From positions 18,451,752 to 18,515,751 of the forward strand of contig OZ024783.1 of NCBI GenBank assembly GCA_964017065.1: 64,000 nucleotides of DNA. The letters run 5' to 3'. Below are positions 10,722-22,811 of the stretch, piece after piece. The translations under genes and the position numbers were made by a program. The notes beneath the pieces are model-generated. The model was not told the DNA's origin. It ran no database searches and saw nothing but the letters and a program-made list of their open reading frames with translations. How positions within the stretch are numbered: position 1 is the first letter of the stretch; the number at the start of each line of letters is the position of its first letter. The DNA is from Haliclona indistincta (Eukaryota > Porifera > Demospongiae > Haplosclerida > Chalinidae).

Positions 10722-11716
10722 GGTCAGTATACAAGCATGCAGGTAGTAGACATGTGTGAGAGGTACGACACAGGTACAAGCATGGTAGTAGACATGTGTA
10801 TGTTGAGAGGTATGACACAGATAGGTCAGTATACAAGCATGGTAGTAGACATGTGTGTGTTGAGAGGTACGACACAGGTAGGTCAGTATACAAGCATGGT
10901 AGTAGACATGTGTGTGTTGAGAGGTATGGCACAGATAGGTCAGTATACAAGCATGGTAGTAGACATGTGTGTGTTGAGAGGTATGACACAGGTAGGTCAG
11001 TATACAAGCATGGTAGTAGACATGTGTATGTTGAGAGGTATGACACAGATAGGTCAGTATACAAGCATGGTAGTAGACATGTGTGTGTTGAGAGGTATGA
11101 CACAGGTAGGTCAGTATACAAGCATGGTAGTAGACATGTGTGTGTTGAGAGGTATGACACAGGTAGGTCAGTAGACATGTGTGAGAGGTATGACACAGGT
11201 AGGTCAGTATACAAGCACGGTAGCAGACATGTGTGTGTTGAGAGGTACGACACAGGTAGGTCAGTATACAAGCATGGTAGTAGACATGTGTGTGTTGAGA
11301 GGTATGACACAGGTAGGTCAGTATACAAGCATGGTAGTAGACATGTGTGTGTTGAGAGGTATGACACAGGTAGGTCAGTATACAAGCATGGTAGTAGACA
11401 TGTGTATGTTGAGAGGTATGACACAGATAGGTCAGTATACAAGCATGGTAGTAGACATGTGTGTGTTGAGAGGTATGACACAGGTAGGTCAGTATACAAG
11501 CATGGTAGTAGACATGTGTGTGTTGAGAGGTATGACACAGGTAGGTCAGTAGACATGTGTGAGAGGTATGACACAGGTAGGTCAGTATACAAGCACGGTA
11601 GCAGACATGTGTGTGTTGAGAGGTACGACACAGGTAGGTCAGTATACAAGCATGGTAGTAGACATGTGTGTGTTGAGAGGTATGACACAGGTAGGTCAGT
11701 ATACAAGCATGGTAGT
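10722..11716 (+). repeat. 57-bp minisatellite array M1 (right part)
   Basis: This continues the M1 array. A shortened unit joining GTAGGTCAGT directly to AGACATGTGTGAGAGG occurs at about 11166 and again at about 11544. Together with the matching neighbours it shows a higher-order repeat of about 378 bp. Some units carry GTGTATG or CAGATAGG variants that recur in the same order. Confidence 0.95.
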
Positions 11717-12666
11717 TAGGCATGCGCTTATTATGCCGGAATAATTTTGAGAATAATAGGCAATGAAAAGAATTTGAGAATATTCTGGAATAATCGGTCA
11801 AATTTTGATACGTCGAGCACGTGCGCTAAGTCAACTATGGCAGCTAAAACTGTCCTGAACTGTCTCAGTAGAAGCAGCAATAGAAGAGTTGACGGGTGCC
11901 ACTGATGAGAGAGAATGGTGACGCCGATTACGAACTGTCTCTGAGTGATAGCGAAGAGGAAACCAGTGCAAACGATGAATCATCAGACGATCAGAGAATC
12001 ATGTTGCTGCTACCCGCAATGCAATGCCAACAGCTGCTAAGCAAGCTGCAGCACCTAGTATTCTTACCGTGCTACGTCCTCCTATAGGCCTTCTCAACTT
12101 TCAAGGAAACGGACAATCGATCGTAATCCGCCTATGAACACACTCCTATGAAGGCATTCAAAGCTGCTCGTTACTTTCATGTGACTTTTCACCACACTTT
12201 GTCAAAAAATCAGCTAAGAGAAGAATTTCCAAAGTATACTGTTCTTACAGATGAGATTTCTTCTGAGTATTCGAGCTTACAATTTTGGAATGACAATTCA
12301 TCGTCTGTTCCAAAATGGAGTGAAAATGCTCAAATTACTTTGTTCTTCAGCCTTCTTCTGGTGCTGTAGAAAGAGTGTTTTCTGTTTTGAATAACTCATT
12401 TTGGAAGAGGCAGCTAAGAACACTTGAAGATTACGTTGAAGCCTCTGTTATGCTACAGTACAACAAACGAACAAATGATTAGCTATAGTTCACTATTATA
12501 ACTTCACATGAATTTTGTAATTGTGCACATTAATTGTTTCGAAAACATAAATTATAGGAATAATCTGAGAATAATCGGTCAATCTCACGGGAATAATAGG
12601 ATTAAAAATTGAGAAATTCTAAAAAGAATAATAGGAAAAAATAAAAGAATAATTAGCTCAAGCCTA
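11717..12666 (+). mobile_element. Internally deleted hAT transposon
   Basis: A 950-bp insertion in the satellite has ends TAGGCATGCGCTTATTAT and, reversed, TAGGCTTGAGCTAATTAT. It is flanked by the exact 8-bp duplication ATGGTAGT (11709-11716, 12667-12674). Subterminal motifs AGAATAATAGG/GGAATAATCGGTCAA recur near both ends. The interior keeps remnants of a hAT transposase C-terminus. Confidence 0.88.
11896..12482 (+). pseudogene. hAT transposase remnant
   Basis: The frame at 12148-12345 (KAARYFHVTFHH and onward) continues after a one-base frameshift near 12346. It then reads ERVFSVLNNSFWKRQL and LEDYVEASVMLQYNKR, ending at TAG 12480-12482. This is the conserved hAT C-terminal dimerisation region. 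The RNase-H-like catalytic core is missing, and the acidic frame at 11896-12087 may be an N-terminal piece. It cannot encode an active transposase. Confidence 0.8.
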
Positions 12667-13541
12667 ATGGTAGTAGACACGTGTGTGTTGAGAGGTATGA
12701 CACAGGTAGGTCAGTATACAAGCATGGTAGTAGACATGTGTGAGAGGTATGACACAGGTAGGTCAGTAAACAAGCATGGTAGTAGACATGTGTGAGAGGT
12801 ATGACACAGGTAGGTCAGTATACAAGCATGGTAGTAGACATGTGTGTGTTGAGAGGTACGACACAGGTAGGTCAGTATACAAGCATGGTAGTAGACATGT
12901 GTGTGTTGAGAGGTGCGACACAGGTAGGTCAGTATACAAGCATGGCAGTAGACATGTGTGTGAGGTATGACACAGGTAGGTCAGTATACAAGCATGGTAG
13001 TAGACAAGTGTGTGAGGTATGACACAGGTAGGTCAGTATACAAGCATGGTAGTAGACATGTGTGAGAGGTACGACACAGGTAGGTCAGTATACAAGCATG
13101 GTAGTAGACATGTGTGAGAGGTATGACACAGGTAGGTCAGTATACAAGCATGGTAGTAGACATGTGTGTGTTGAGAGGTACGACACAGGTAGGTCAGTAT
13201 ACAAGCATGGTAGTAGACACGTGTGTGTTGAGAGGTATGACACAGGTAGGTCAGTATACAAGCATGGTAGTAGACATGTGTGTGTTGAGAGGTACGACAC
13301 AGGTAGGTCAGTATACAAGCATGGTAGTAGACATGTGTGAGTTGAGAGGTACGACACAGGTAGGTCAGTATACAAGCATGCATGGTAGTAGACGTGTGTG
13401 TGTTGAGAGGTATGACACAGGTAGGTCAGTATACAAGCATGGTAGTAGACATGTGTGTGAGGTACGACACAGGTAGGTCAGTATACAAGCATGGTAGTAG
13501 ACATATGTGTGTTGAGAGGTATGACACAGGTAGGTCAGTAT
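12667..13541 (+). repeat. 57-bp minisatellite array M2
   Basis: The array resumes after the hAT insertion, so it is continuous with M1. It mixes 57-bp and 52-bp units. Its right flank (CAGAATATATGAATAGTAAATG) is the same as that of the large array ending at 48933, so these two arrays occupy paralogous positions. Confidence 0.95.
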
Positions 13542-13923
13542 CAGAATATATGAATAGTAAATGTCTAAGGCTCAACTCTTAATGTTAATCACAATCGCAA
13601 CTGTGATCACACAAATTCACACGAGAGAAAAGTGTCAAATTTGATGGTTGTCTCTCTCTCGTACACCACTACACTAGCTGAGCTTAGTAATATCAGTTCA
13701 AATGCACTTGCATACTGTCTGTTGGTTCATAAAGTGAGTGACTACATTGGTTTGAACATGCTATTATCCTGGATGGTGGTAGTGATTACACTAACACAGA
13801 ACAAATCCAGAACTGTTGCTAGAACCATTCCGTAAACCCTTAATTTGAACGTGACGGGCTTCAGACATGTACGTTAGCATGATAGGCTTCCAGCAGGAGT
13901 ATGACAAGCTTGAGCTACTCTAT
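13542..13923. other. Duplicated 3' flank of ankyrin gene B
   Basis: This sequence is nearly identical to 48940-49323 downstream of ankyrin gene C and has no coding signal of its own. It probably contains the 3' untranslated region or terminator of the minus-strand ankyrin gene. No clear AATAAA site was pinned down. Confidence 0.5.
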
Positions 13924-15865
13924 TTACACTAGTGCTAGAAGAGTTCTGGAACAATGCCCAGCGCTAATGTAAACACACTGTAAGATGGTGGACACAAGAG
14001 AGTGTGTGGCTAGCTCAGTCTCACCAGGTGTTGTGGGAGGGGCATCAGACTCACTGGACGGTTGAGTGGATGCTGAGAGAGATATAATAAATATTGGTTA
14101 GTAATAATTTATTTCTTATCACAATAATTAGAGTAAGTCTTTACATGAGTATAGTATTAGTATGTTGACTATGGTAATAGTAGGTGTGGTCAGACTCTAC
14201 AACACTTCATAGCTCAGTAGCTCATGTTATCATGTACTGACCAACTCTCTCCAGCAAGTCCACAATGTCTTGATGATTCCTACGTCTCGCGTCATCAAGT
14301 GGAGTCTTACCAAGCTATAGTGAACAGTGTGAGTCATGACACACACACAAACCAAAAATGAGAAATGGACTCAGCTAAGAAAATATGACTTTGCAATCAG
14401 TTCATTTCAATACATACTGTAACCAGAGGACAAGTATAGCTAACAAACACTTGGAATTAAGAACTCATATCTTCTTCAGAGTGGTACAGAGAGCTCATGT
14501 ATCTACATGTATGGTGTATCTACAGTAAGCACCACCGGTAAGCACTTTACGATAGTATAGTAATTGTATTGTATTTCATGAGAACAGCTTTGTTCAACAA
14601 CACAACATATCAGTATCACTAGACACACATGTACTCACCACATCGGTTGTATCGGTAGCTGCACCAGCAGCAATCAGCTGCTCAGCTACAGCTGTGTGAC
14701 CATTGAATGCACCCCAATGAAGTGCTGTCATATCAATCTATAGAATAAACAACAAGTGAAGAGCACATGGTTATTGAGTGTGAAGTGGTGTCAAGCACAA
14801 CACATGGTAACTGGTCTTGTTGGTAATAACACAGTAACTAGTGTATTACAGTATCAGACGATGGCTTGTGTACCAGTACAGTATGACACATAGTGTCTAC
14901 ACATCACAGGAAATACTATTATCATTTGACATGTACTGCAATAGTCTACTAGTGGATGGAGCAAGCCAGAGCAAGAGAACAATGAGATTACTGTAGCACT
15001 GCAGTACACATGGTCTGGTATATCAGTGATTGTATTGTGACAGACAGACAGATATTCTTAAAAGTACATTAGAAATTCTTCACCACAGCTAGTATACTGT
15101 CTGCTTATATAGGCAGTACATTACCATGGTATCAAAAGAGAATACCTTCTTCAGACCCGTCTGAAGAATGCATAAAGCCGAAATGTCACAAGAACTGTTG
15201 TTTCGACTCTAACTTTCACCAAGTACATATATAGCAGTCGACCATAATTAGTTTATAGACAGACGACAGAAAGACAGACAGACAGATACACATGTGTGTG
15301 TATCTACTAACATACCACATCTCTGGCATTGATGTCTATCTCAGGTTGTGACAGGAGTAGTCGAACAACCTGAGAGTGTCCATTCGCTGAGCTAATCATA
15401 AGTGGTGTCACCTGTATAATAGTAGAGAATGATAACAACAACACAGTGATTATTAATAAACAATGCAACATTTTACATAATCAACTATTGTTCAATATAG
15501 CAAGTCCCACACTGATCAAACAGTGTCCTCTGTGATGTATCTATCTATGCCTACATCATTCCATAAATGCTCCTGTGTTCTTATTGATTGGACAGTATTT
15601 TACCACATGTTGATCACACATTGTGTATTAGGCAGTCAGAGACTGAGCAAGTGCACAGATCATCACAAGGCATCGTGTGTGGTTCTTCACGGCAGTAGAG
15701 CCAACCAACAAGAGTGCACACATTGAGACTGATGAACAGAGAGAGGACAGGCTACAGCTAGGACATGATCGAGGCAACGATAATATGGTGCTACTGAGAC
15801 TGATCAACACAGCTCAGTAAATACCAGCTCAGACAATGCAGTCTGTTCTCACTCAGGCTCACTAA

Positions 15866-15897
<32 letters not shown>

Positions 15898-18800
15898 TAA
15901 TACATCCTGAGACAAAGTCAATTAGTTTGTTGTGAACCATGCTCTTCTTTGTCAGGTGTAACAACAATGTAGGGTGGGGCTAGCTCACATGTATAGTACA
16001 TGTAGTCAATGATGGACACACTAACAGACATACAGAACCAAATGCTCAACCACTGACTGTGTGTGGTAGTAGATACTGATGTGTGGATCTGTTACTAGCA
16101 TCATGTGACCACTAACAATACTCACTTTGGCATGATTACGATAGTTGACATGAGCTCCTCTTGTAAGGAGCTCACTCACTCTACTGACATCACCATCACT
16201 GCAAGCACGATATAGTTCCTCATTCTGTGAGTAGAGCACAACATAATGTAAGCAGTATGAGACAATGATTGCTACAGTCTCCATACTGATCACATGATCA
16301 AACTCATTAATATTCATGATATACAGTATCCTCAGTGTACATGTAGGGCACGCGAGGGAGTGGCGGATCTAGGAAAACAAGATTTGGTGGGCCAATGTGC
16401 GGCGCGGAGCGCCGACGAATTTTTTTGAGTCCCGTTATGGGAAGACATCCGGTCGGGGTCAAAGGTCGAAATTTAACCTGTTTTGCACGGATTTTAACTT
16501 AAATCTTTTTTGCTGGAGTAGGTGCTCAACGTTGCCCGAGTTATTGCCGTTTCTCACTATGCAGACAGCAGCTGGAGTGATTGTCACCAGTGTGCACAAG
16601 CAAGCTGAGTTCATTTGGCTTGGGAGAGGACCTTGGAAGGCGGAAGAACACGAAGAATCAGACTGGTTGTGCTTTGAGTATAGTACGTATAACTGGACTA
16701 GAGTAGCAGTGCCTCAGAATCTGCTGTATTTCAATAACTAGTGTTGGTAAGTAACATAGAATTCTTGGCTGTAATATAATGCTGGCATCCAGCTGTAGGA
16801 TAAGGTGTGGGCTTGATCACTGAATGAGTACGGCTGCAGTGACTTGTTAAAGAGTGGAATTGACAGTAGCAACATACTGTGATATCCAGTGAGAATGGTG
16901 GGTTCTCCAGCAGTGTCAGTATGAGCCTGGAGTCTAGTGAGCTTAAATACCGTACCATACCTAAATGTCTATAATGTAGAAACAGACTACCAGCCGCTCA
17001 GTGCGGTGTCATTCATGTACATGTACTATTGTATGAGGGGTCAATAAGAGCGGCCTTCATCCAATCTGTGCAAGTCTTTACCACAAGGTACTTGTGTGGT
17101 TATGTCAATACACGTATACTAGCAGTACTTTATGGTGAAGAGGTGTGCTGTTTGAGTGAGTTGGGTACACAATAATTATGCTGGTTAGTGACTTTTCCTG
17201 CCCTGTAGTAACAATAAACTAACTAACCAATATCTCTCTCTCCCTCCCAACCAACTGACTGACTAACAAAAGAATCAAGCCCAATGGTGCTATTTGTTCG
17301 AACACTAAAACATTGATCCTTGCCGGGATCAAGTCCAATGGTGCCGCAGTCTCTCACACAGAAATTCCTCTGTTACCATTGATGGTAAGTGCTTGTGCAA
17401 TTTACCAGTCGATCCACATGTACATGTCTCTGTACCATCATAGAATGGTACCACCAGAACACAGGATTCCTATTAATTTACATCGAGGATGCTCTAACCA
17501 TGTGCTTGTAGTCCAGTCTATTCTCTCAGCAAAAAAAACAATTGTATGACTGTATTTTCATATAAAACTTTCATGTTCATAACTCCAACTATTAGTATTC
17601 ATGTGCATTCATCCTCATTATCATCTGATCAGTATGTGTTACTTAATTTCTGGTTTTGCTTACCTGAGAAATTTACTGAGTCACTGGTACCTCCATCACT
17701 TGCATGTATAAGAATTTCTTTGTAATTCTCAGTAATTGGTAACACATCACACTAGCTGAAGAGGTCAAGAAGATTCACTGCATGCTATTAACACGCTACG
17801 ATATGACTCAGCACTCCATTACACTGTCGATGATACAATATTTGCTCGATCTTTTTCTTCACAGAGGTGTTTGTATCTAATTTGCATGAGAAGTTTATCA
17901 TAATACTATTATAATAATCAGTTTGTGACTTTGTGTGCATTGTAGTAGTACCAATCTGGCGGCTAAGATTGCAAGAATGGAAGCTTTCAGTGTTACATTA
18001 TTCAAATGCGACTACGTGTATTAGCAGGTGGAGCAAGCCTTCCAATGTATGCAAAATATTATGTTTCAGTGGTGTATATATACAGTTGCTACTGTCAATT
18101 CAATTCTACCACTCTTAGCAGACACTACTGATTCACTGATCACTCATGCTATCATTGTCCAGCAGTACTTACACTGGCCCTGACTACAGCCAGATTCTAA
18201 TACTCACCATGGCCAACAGCTAAATATATGTATTGACAGACCATAGCAGACTATGGAGCACGGCTATACTCGAGATCAAGGGACGTAACTATACAGCTCG
18301 TCGATCATGAAGGACAACCTGACTAGTCTTTTCTTCTTCAAGGTCCCGATGATAGGTCTCCCAAGCTCATCCTTATGTATTATACTGAGCTATCCTTTGC
18401 ACACTGGCGACTGCCACAGTGCTACTACAGCAGCTGTCTGCATAGTGAGCCTGGAATAGGCAACAACTCGGGTAGCACAAAAATGAAGCTAAAATTCCGT
18501 GCAAAACAGGTTAAATTTCGACCTTTGACCCCGACCGGATGTCTTCCCATAACGGGACTCAATTTTTTTTGCTAATTAATATTCATGAAGGTCGTAAATA
18601 ATTGACTCTGGCACGCATCATCGCAGCGAGCGTGCTAGTCAGTACACAACACAGCGAGCGCGCTAGTCAGTAGTGAGAACTCTGCTCAGAACGGTAAGAG
18701 TGTTGCACTATAGGTAAAACTTAAAATTTTAGCTGAGCTAGTTTGGGTGGGCCAGGCCCTACCTGGCCCACCCCTGGATCCGCCACTGACGCGAGGCGGC

Positions 18801-19022
18801 GGCTACTATGTCGTGTACACAGTGAGCGGCTCCTTGTGGACTGCACTACAGCAGCTAGCCTTCTGAACCGGACTGAGCCACCCGCCCCGCCCCAGGAGTA
18901 CGGGCTGGGCTCAACCAGCTCTCGCTCGCTCGTACCACAGCTTATTGCGGGACAGTGCTAGTAGAATACAGTATTCTCTCTCTTACCAACTGGTCCTGCT
19001 GTCGCTCGCTGAGAGAACTCAT
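13924..19022 (-). CDS. Small ankyrin-repeat protein, copy B
   Basis: Six exons give an uninterrupted frame of about 183 residues. They are 19022-18987 (MSSLSERQQDQL), 16224-16126 (NEELYRACSDGDVSRVSELL), 15411-15316 (VTPLMISSANGHSQVVRLLL), 14737-14639 (TALHWGAFNGHTAVAEQLI), 14314-14242 (GKTPLDDARRRNHQDIVDLL) and 14072-13924 (Ser/Thr/Pro-rich tail, TAA stop). Exons 2-5 each hold about one 33-residue ankyrin repeat, a protein-binding fold, and junctions are GT-AG. No other domain is seen; partner and location are unknown. An alternative donor in the last exon (CCTG/GTGAGA) could splice to a different tail. Intron 1 carries a 2.4-kb hAT-like element. A paralogue with the same exon lengths apart from exons 1 and 2 lies at 49324-58668. 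Confidence 0.82.
15862..15892. repeat. (AC)n microsatellite
   Basis: A perfect run of about 15 CA units lies in intron 2 of ankyrin gene B. It is missing from the corresponding intron of copy C near 57975, so it expanded in this copy or contracted in the other. Confidence 0.9.
16358..18788. mobile_element. Non-autonomous hAT-like element in ankyrin intron 1
   Basis: This 2431-bp insertion has ends GAGTGGCGGATCTAGG and, reversed, CAGTGGCGGATCCAGG, the CAGTGGCGGATC type common in hAT elements. An exact 8-bp duplication ACGCGAGG flanks it (16350-16357, 18789-18796). The paralogue at 58445-58465 has the uninterrupted site GGCACGCGAGGCGGCGG, so the insertion is confirmed by an empty site. Subterminal arms of about 90 bp (GTCCCGTTATGGGAAGACAT and complement) face each other at 16427-16515 and 18484-18560. 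No transposase frame is recognisable. Confidence 0.92.
18797..18965. other. Conserved GC-rich block in ankyrin intron 1
   Basis: This is a GC- and CpG-rich segment (GAGGCGGCGGCTACTATGTC to GCGGGACAGTGCTAG). It is almost unchanged between copies B (18797-18965) and C (58457-58626), just downstream of the 36- or 33-base first exon. It is open on the plus strand in both copies, but no domain is seen. It could be a promoter-proximal or intronic control region, or an untranslated exon. That role is inference. Confidence 0.45.
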
Positions 19023-19280
19023 GGCACTAGTAGACTGTACTCAAATCAGAGATCACTGCATGAGATCGAGAGAAGGGGGCGTGTATCATGAAATCAGTAC
19101 TGTTATTTAAAAAAATTAATTTGAAAATTTTGAACAAATTTAAAGCAATTTTTATCCGGTTTGCAAAAATTGGGTGAATAATTCTTTGTTTGTTCTGACT
19201 GATACTTACTTTTGAGGCCTAGACTTAATATTAATTCACCAATGACAAACATACTATAATTAATACTAGCAGGCTATCTG

Positions 19281-19492
19281 CACTGGAAGAAAAGTTGAAT
19301 TTCCTGATTCGTTGGTACAGGAAATTTTCCAGGAAACTTCTCATTTCTGGTACAGGGTAGTATAGTATAGATCCAAATTTCCTAAATCGCAGGAATTTTG
19401 GATCTATACTATACCACCCTGTACCAGAAATGTGAAGTTTCCTGGAAAATTTCCTGTATCGCGAATCAGGAAATTCAACTTTTCTTCCAGTG
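19281..19492. mobile_element. CACTA-type MITE in the ABCB7-like last exon
   Basis: A 212-bp palindromic insertion begins CACTGGAAGAAAAGTTGAAT and ends with its complement. It is flanked by a 3-bp duplication CTG. Copy C has the empty site GCTATCTGTCTCTATGCTCC at 58960-58985. CACTG ends with a 3-bp target duplication fit a CACTA/EnSpm-derived MITE. The arms are about 95 bp and nearly meet, so it would form a long hairpin. Confidence 0.88.
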
Positions 19493-20745
19493 CTGTCTCT
19501 ATGCTCCAATACTGTACTAGTGGTCGCTCCATGATGATGTGGTAGAGATGTGTGTTGTTTGGACCATAGTTCAGTATATAGTGAGTGAGGGTTTGATAAC
19601 AAGTGATAGTGTGATCCTCTCTCAATGATCCTGCCATCTTGACCCAGTACTAGTATCTCATCAGCATCCACTATACTGGACAGACGATGAGCAATGAAGA
19701 TTGAAGTGCGATCATGAGCTGTGATCTGACGCATTGCACTCAATATATGCTACAGCACAACAGAGATAACATATCAGATTAATACTCACTCATCATAAGT
19801 TACTTCCTCCCTCACCTGTTCAGTAATGGAGTCCATGCAGTGATGATGTAGCTTCATCATACGTTGGTGCATTCTTCAACACTGCTCTGGCTATGGCTAC
19901 TCTCTGCTTCTCACCTCCTACAAGAGAGGGATAACAAGGAGTGAGAGAGATAATTATTCTGATATACTTAGACTGTCCCTTGTAAGAAAGTTAGTCTATA
20001 CTCATGCAAAGTATAGCTATATAATACCAATAATATTCAGTATTGTCTCCTAGCTAGGCTTGAGCCGATTACAGTGCTATCATAATTTTTGGCATTTTCG
20101 GCACGGGGCGAGCATAATGCTAGCATAATAGAACAATTTCCTGCAAATGACATCATTCAATGGGCGTGGTGGTAGGCCTGTGCTAAAATGGCGGCAAGCT
20201 CGAGCACGTGCACGAGTGTAGATCTAGTCATAGATCATAGATCTAGTCTAGTCGTAGACTCTGCAGACATTAGCGACGATGACGAACTGTAGCTTCATCA
20301 TACACTAGTATTGGTGCATTCTTCAACACTGCTCTGGCTATGGCTACTCTCTGCTTCTCACCTCCTGCAAGCAGGCTAGACTGCAGAGCTAGGTTAACAA
20401 GAAGTGAGACGGACTGATACTTAATTAGGCTCTCCCTTGTAAGATAGTTTGTCTATAATTTATACTCATGCAAAGTAGAATACCAATAATATTCAGTATT
20501 GTCTCCATACCTGATCACCAACTGGTGTCTCATATTGTAGTGGCATCCCTTCAATAGCTCTCTTGAGTCCAGCTATCTCAATGGCGTTCATCACCTCCTC
20601 ATCACTAGCTGATAGGTTGCCATATGATACATTATAGTGGATTGTGTTATGGAACAGTACACTGTCCTGAGGGACCACTCCGATACTCCTCCGTAAGCTA
20701 TCAAGAGTGATGTTCCTAATGTCCTCTCCTCCTGCTCTGATCGTG
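19493..20745 (-). pseudogene. ABCB7-like nucleotide-binding-domain exons, copy B (broken)
   Basis: The terminal exon (19749 leftwards) encodes [20 protein letters not shown], then [19 protein letters not shown], covering the D-loop-distal part and the H-loop histidine of an ABCB7/Atm1-type domain. The MITE at 19281 replaces its final codon and stop, giving a read-through to 19231. The signature exon at 19923-19817 lost codons before the Walker B-like YDEATSS and has a 4-base insertion after SSL that shifts the frame. A second, truncated signature exon lies at 20372-20290. The exon at 20745-20503 encodes [15 protein letters not shown] but has lost ERGLKLS at its end. Upstream exons are absent. 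It is not functional. Confidence 0.78.
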
Positions 20746-21502
20746 AGTCATTACTGTTGAATTATTCAAGAGCCTCTCAGCTACATTAGTGTTTTGTAAA
20801 TTTGTAGATGAGAGAAAATTGTCAAAATTTGTTACTGAATTTTGTAAATTAGGTGATAAAGCTGACTAGTTAACTTATTCATAAAACAACTGTAAATCTC
20901 ATTATGTAGTTATGACATTTGAAAGCCCCTGACATGAGCTACCATGCCTGACCCCTATATACATCGGTTTCAGCGGTGAAATATATCCCGTGTTACCCTA
21001 TTGTTTCTTCGTATAACCATTATTAATTATTAAATTTCCATAAAATTAAGTAATGGTGTATATTAGTATACTAAACAACACGCACAAATTAGCTTCCTGC
21101 ATCTGGGATCCGGAATACATGTTTGAACACCTTGCACTAGATGCATGATGGGTATACTGGTAGTAATGCATGCTACAGTATGCTGAATTGCCGCAGGTTA
21201 ACATGCTGATATGACTGCATAGTGATTGGATTTTCTGAACTCAGTATTATCAATACATGACTTAAAATTATAATTATTACACGACTAAAAGGAAGCACAT
21301 GTGGGTGGGGCTATTCTAAAGATTCACTGTACAGTACAATAATTATGTTCGGCTTGATAATAGATTCAAGTTAGAATCAGTTATAAACGAGTCAGCCATG
21401 TGTCATGCACGGCCTTTTATGAGTTGTTGTTTTCCGCACAAAATGGTTTGTCACATTTATAGCTAGTTCTGCATATGCAATTAATTGCTCCTAGGTTTGC
21501 AG
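20746..21502. repeat. Duplicated spacer between ABCB7-like and SNX3-like blocks, copy B
   Basis: Nearly identical to 3180-3941 of copy A, with single-base changes and small indels, and similar to 59700-60223 of copy C. No exon is recognised. In copy A and here the divergent relics are separated by the same spacer, so it could hold the old bidirectional promoter. That is inference. Confidence 0.6.
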
Positions 21503-21595
21503 AGACATGAGCTCTTTCAGTTCAGCTTTGACGGTAACCCTGAGACACACAGAGTGGACAGAAACCGCTACACTGACTACGAGGTTAAGATGAAG
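21503..21595 (+). pseudogene. SNX3-like: SNX3-like exon 1, copy B
   Basis: The PX-domain start exon reads DGNPETH, DRNRYTDYEVKMK and then a GTCAGT donor. It lacks the TA insertion of copy A. However, one extra base at the acceptor (GCAGAGACATG against GCAGGACATG) disturbs the incoming frame, and V-G-R is changed to V-D-R. The next three exons are missing from this copy. Only the last exon survives, at 35588-35696, beyond the CACTA-bounded segment. Confidence 0.78.
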
Positions 21596-22811
21596 GTCAG
21601 TCATTAGATACCGAGTGGTGGGTTTCTGTGGGGAGAGAAACCGAGGCTAACCATGCAGCCCGAGATACTACTGTACAGGAAGTGCATGTACAGATTATGT
21701 CTGGGTGTGCCCTAGCTAGCTAGACTCCCAGTCTAACCCAGAGGGGCTCTCCCTGTGGATTAGACCCTTGACCTTCCTGTGTGTTGTCTATAGCATGATC
21801 TCTTTCAGTTGATCATTGAGTGGGAAGGCACACTACTGATGACTAGTATTCAGTAAACTCAGCTTCCTCTAAACTACATACCATGCATATAGACAACTAA
21901 TATGGACCACCATAACGCAATATTGACTTTTATTGTAGCTATGTCTAAGTATAGTAGTGGTATTTGTAAACTCGTGTTCAGCATTGTCGATCATATGCGC
22001 TGATGTTTAGGTGTGTTTAGTGATTTTCTGTCATCTTGCAATGCTGAAGGGAAAACCATGAGTGTCACCTTCGTGCACTAATGTGTTCAGTCTCTGATCA
22101 TCCTCCATCGTGTGAATAAAGACAACAGTGACTTTATGTGAAACTTGAATCACTTTAAAGTGTAATTCTCTACTGCTTTTTCTGTGTCTATTTTTGAGAC
22201 TGAATTCATACATTAGTGCACGAAGGTGATGCTTTACGTTGTATTTTTAGAAGACAGTAAATTATTTTTGAGCTATGATGGAGGTCGAGGTGACTGTCTA
22301 GGTATAGCTAGACCTTTGTTAGATTAACAAGTAGTGGTGTGAAATGGTTCTGCAATTTAATAACTTCACTCTTAGAAAAGAATGTGGTCATTGCACACTA
22401 ATATGGTGTGCATACAACGGTACCAGCCAGCACACCTTTCTTGAGTGTGCTAAGCACACTAGCGTGCAAAGCACACAAACATCAGTGTTTGACGCACACT
22501 AAATCTAGCGTGCTACAAACACTATTTGAATCTAGCGTGCTCCTAACGCTATTGTGTGTTACGTAGCTACACACCGCGTGACGATTGAATTGAATCTCTG
22601 AAATTGAATAATTAAATTGTAAGAATGACAGATGATAAAACTGCATGAGTACAAAAAAAAACAGTACAGTTTATGATTGAGTTATTGTTTGTGTACATGT
22701 ATTATGCTAGATACAAATGTCTGTACTTATTCAAAATCTTTTGTCAAGTTGCCTTGTCATGATCAGGTTAGACTGCGAAGGACTATTAATCTTGCAACCC
22801 TGTAGAGAGAA

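Noticed and set aside
9263..13582. Many 60-384-codon frames on both strands
   Set aside because: All are readings of the 57-bp satellite, whose length is a multiple of three. No start context, domain or splice pattern supports them.
16397..16741. 114-codon frame near the left end of the hAT-like element
   Set aside because: No transposase motif (BED finger, RNase-H-like core or dimerisation tail) is visible, and the frame starts in the subterminal repeat.
18743..18961. Plus-strand frame over the GC-rich block, also seen at 58424-58624
   Set aside because: In copy B it starts in the hAT-like element and in copy C in unrelated sequence. The block lies within an intron of the minus-strand ankyrin gene. 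Kept as a conserved non-coding block.
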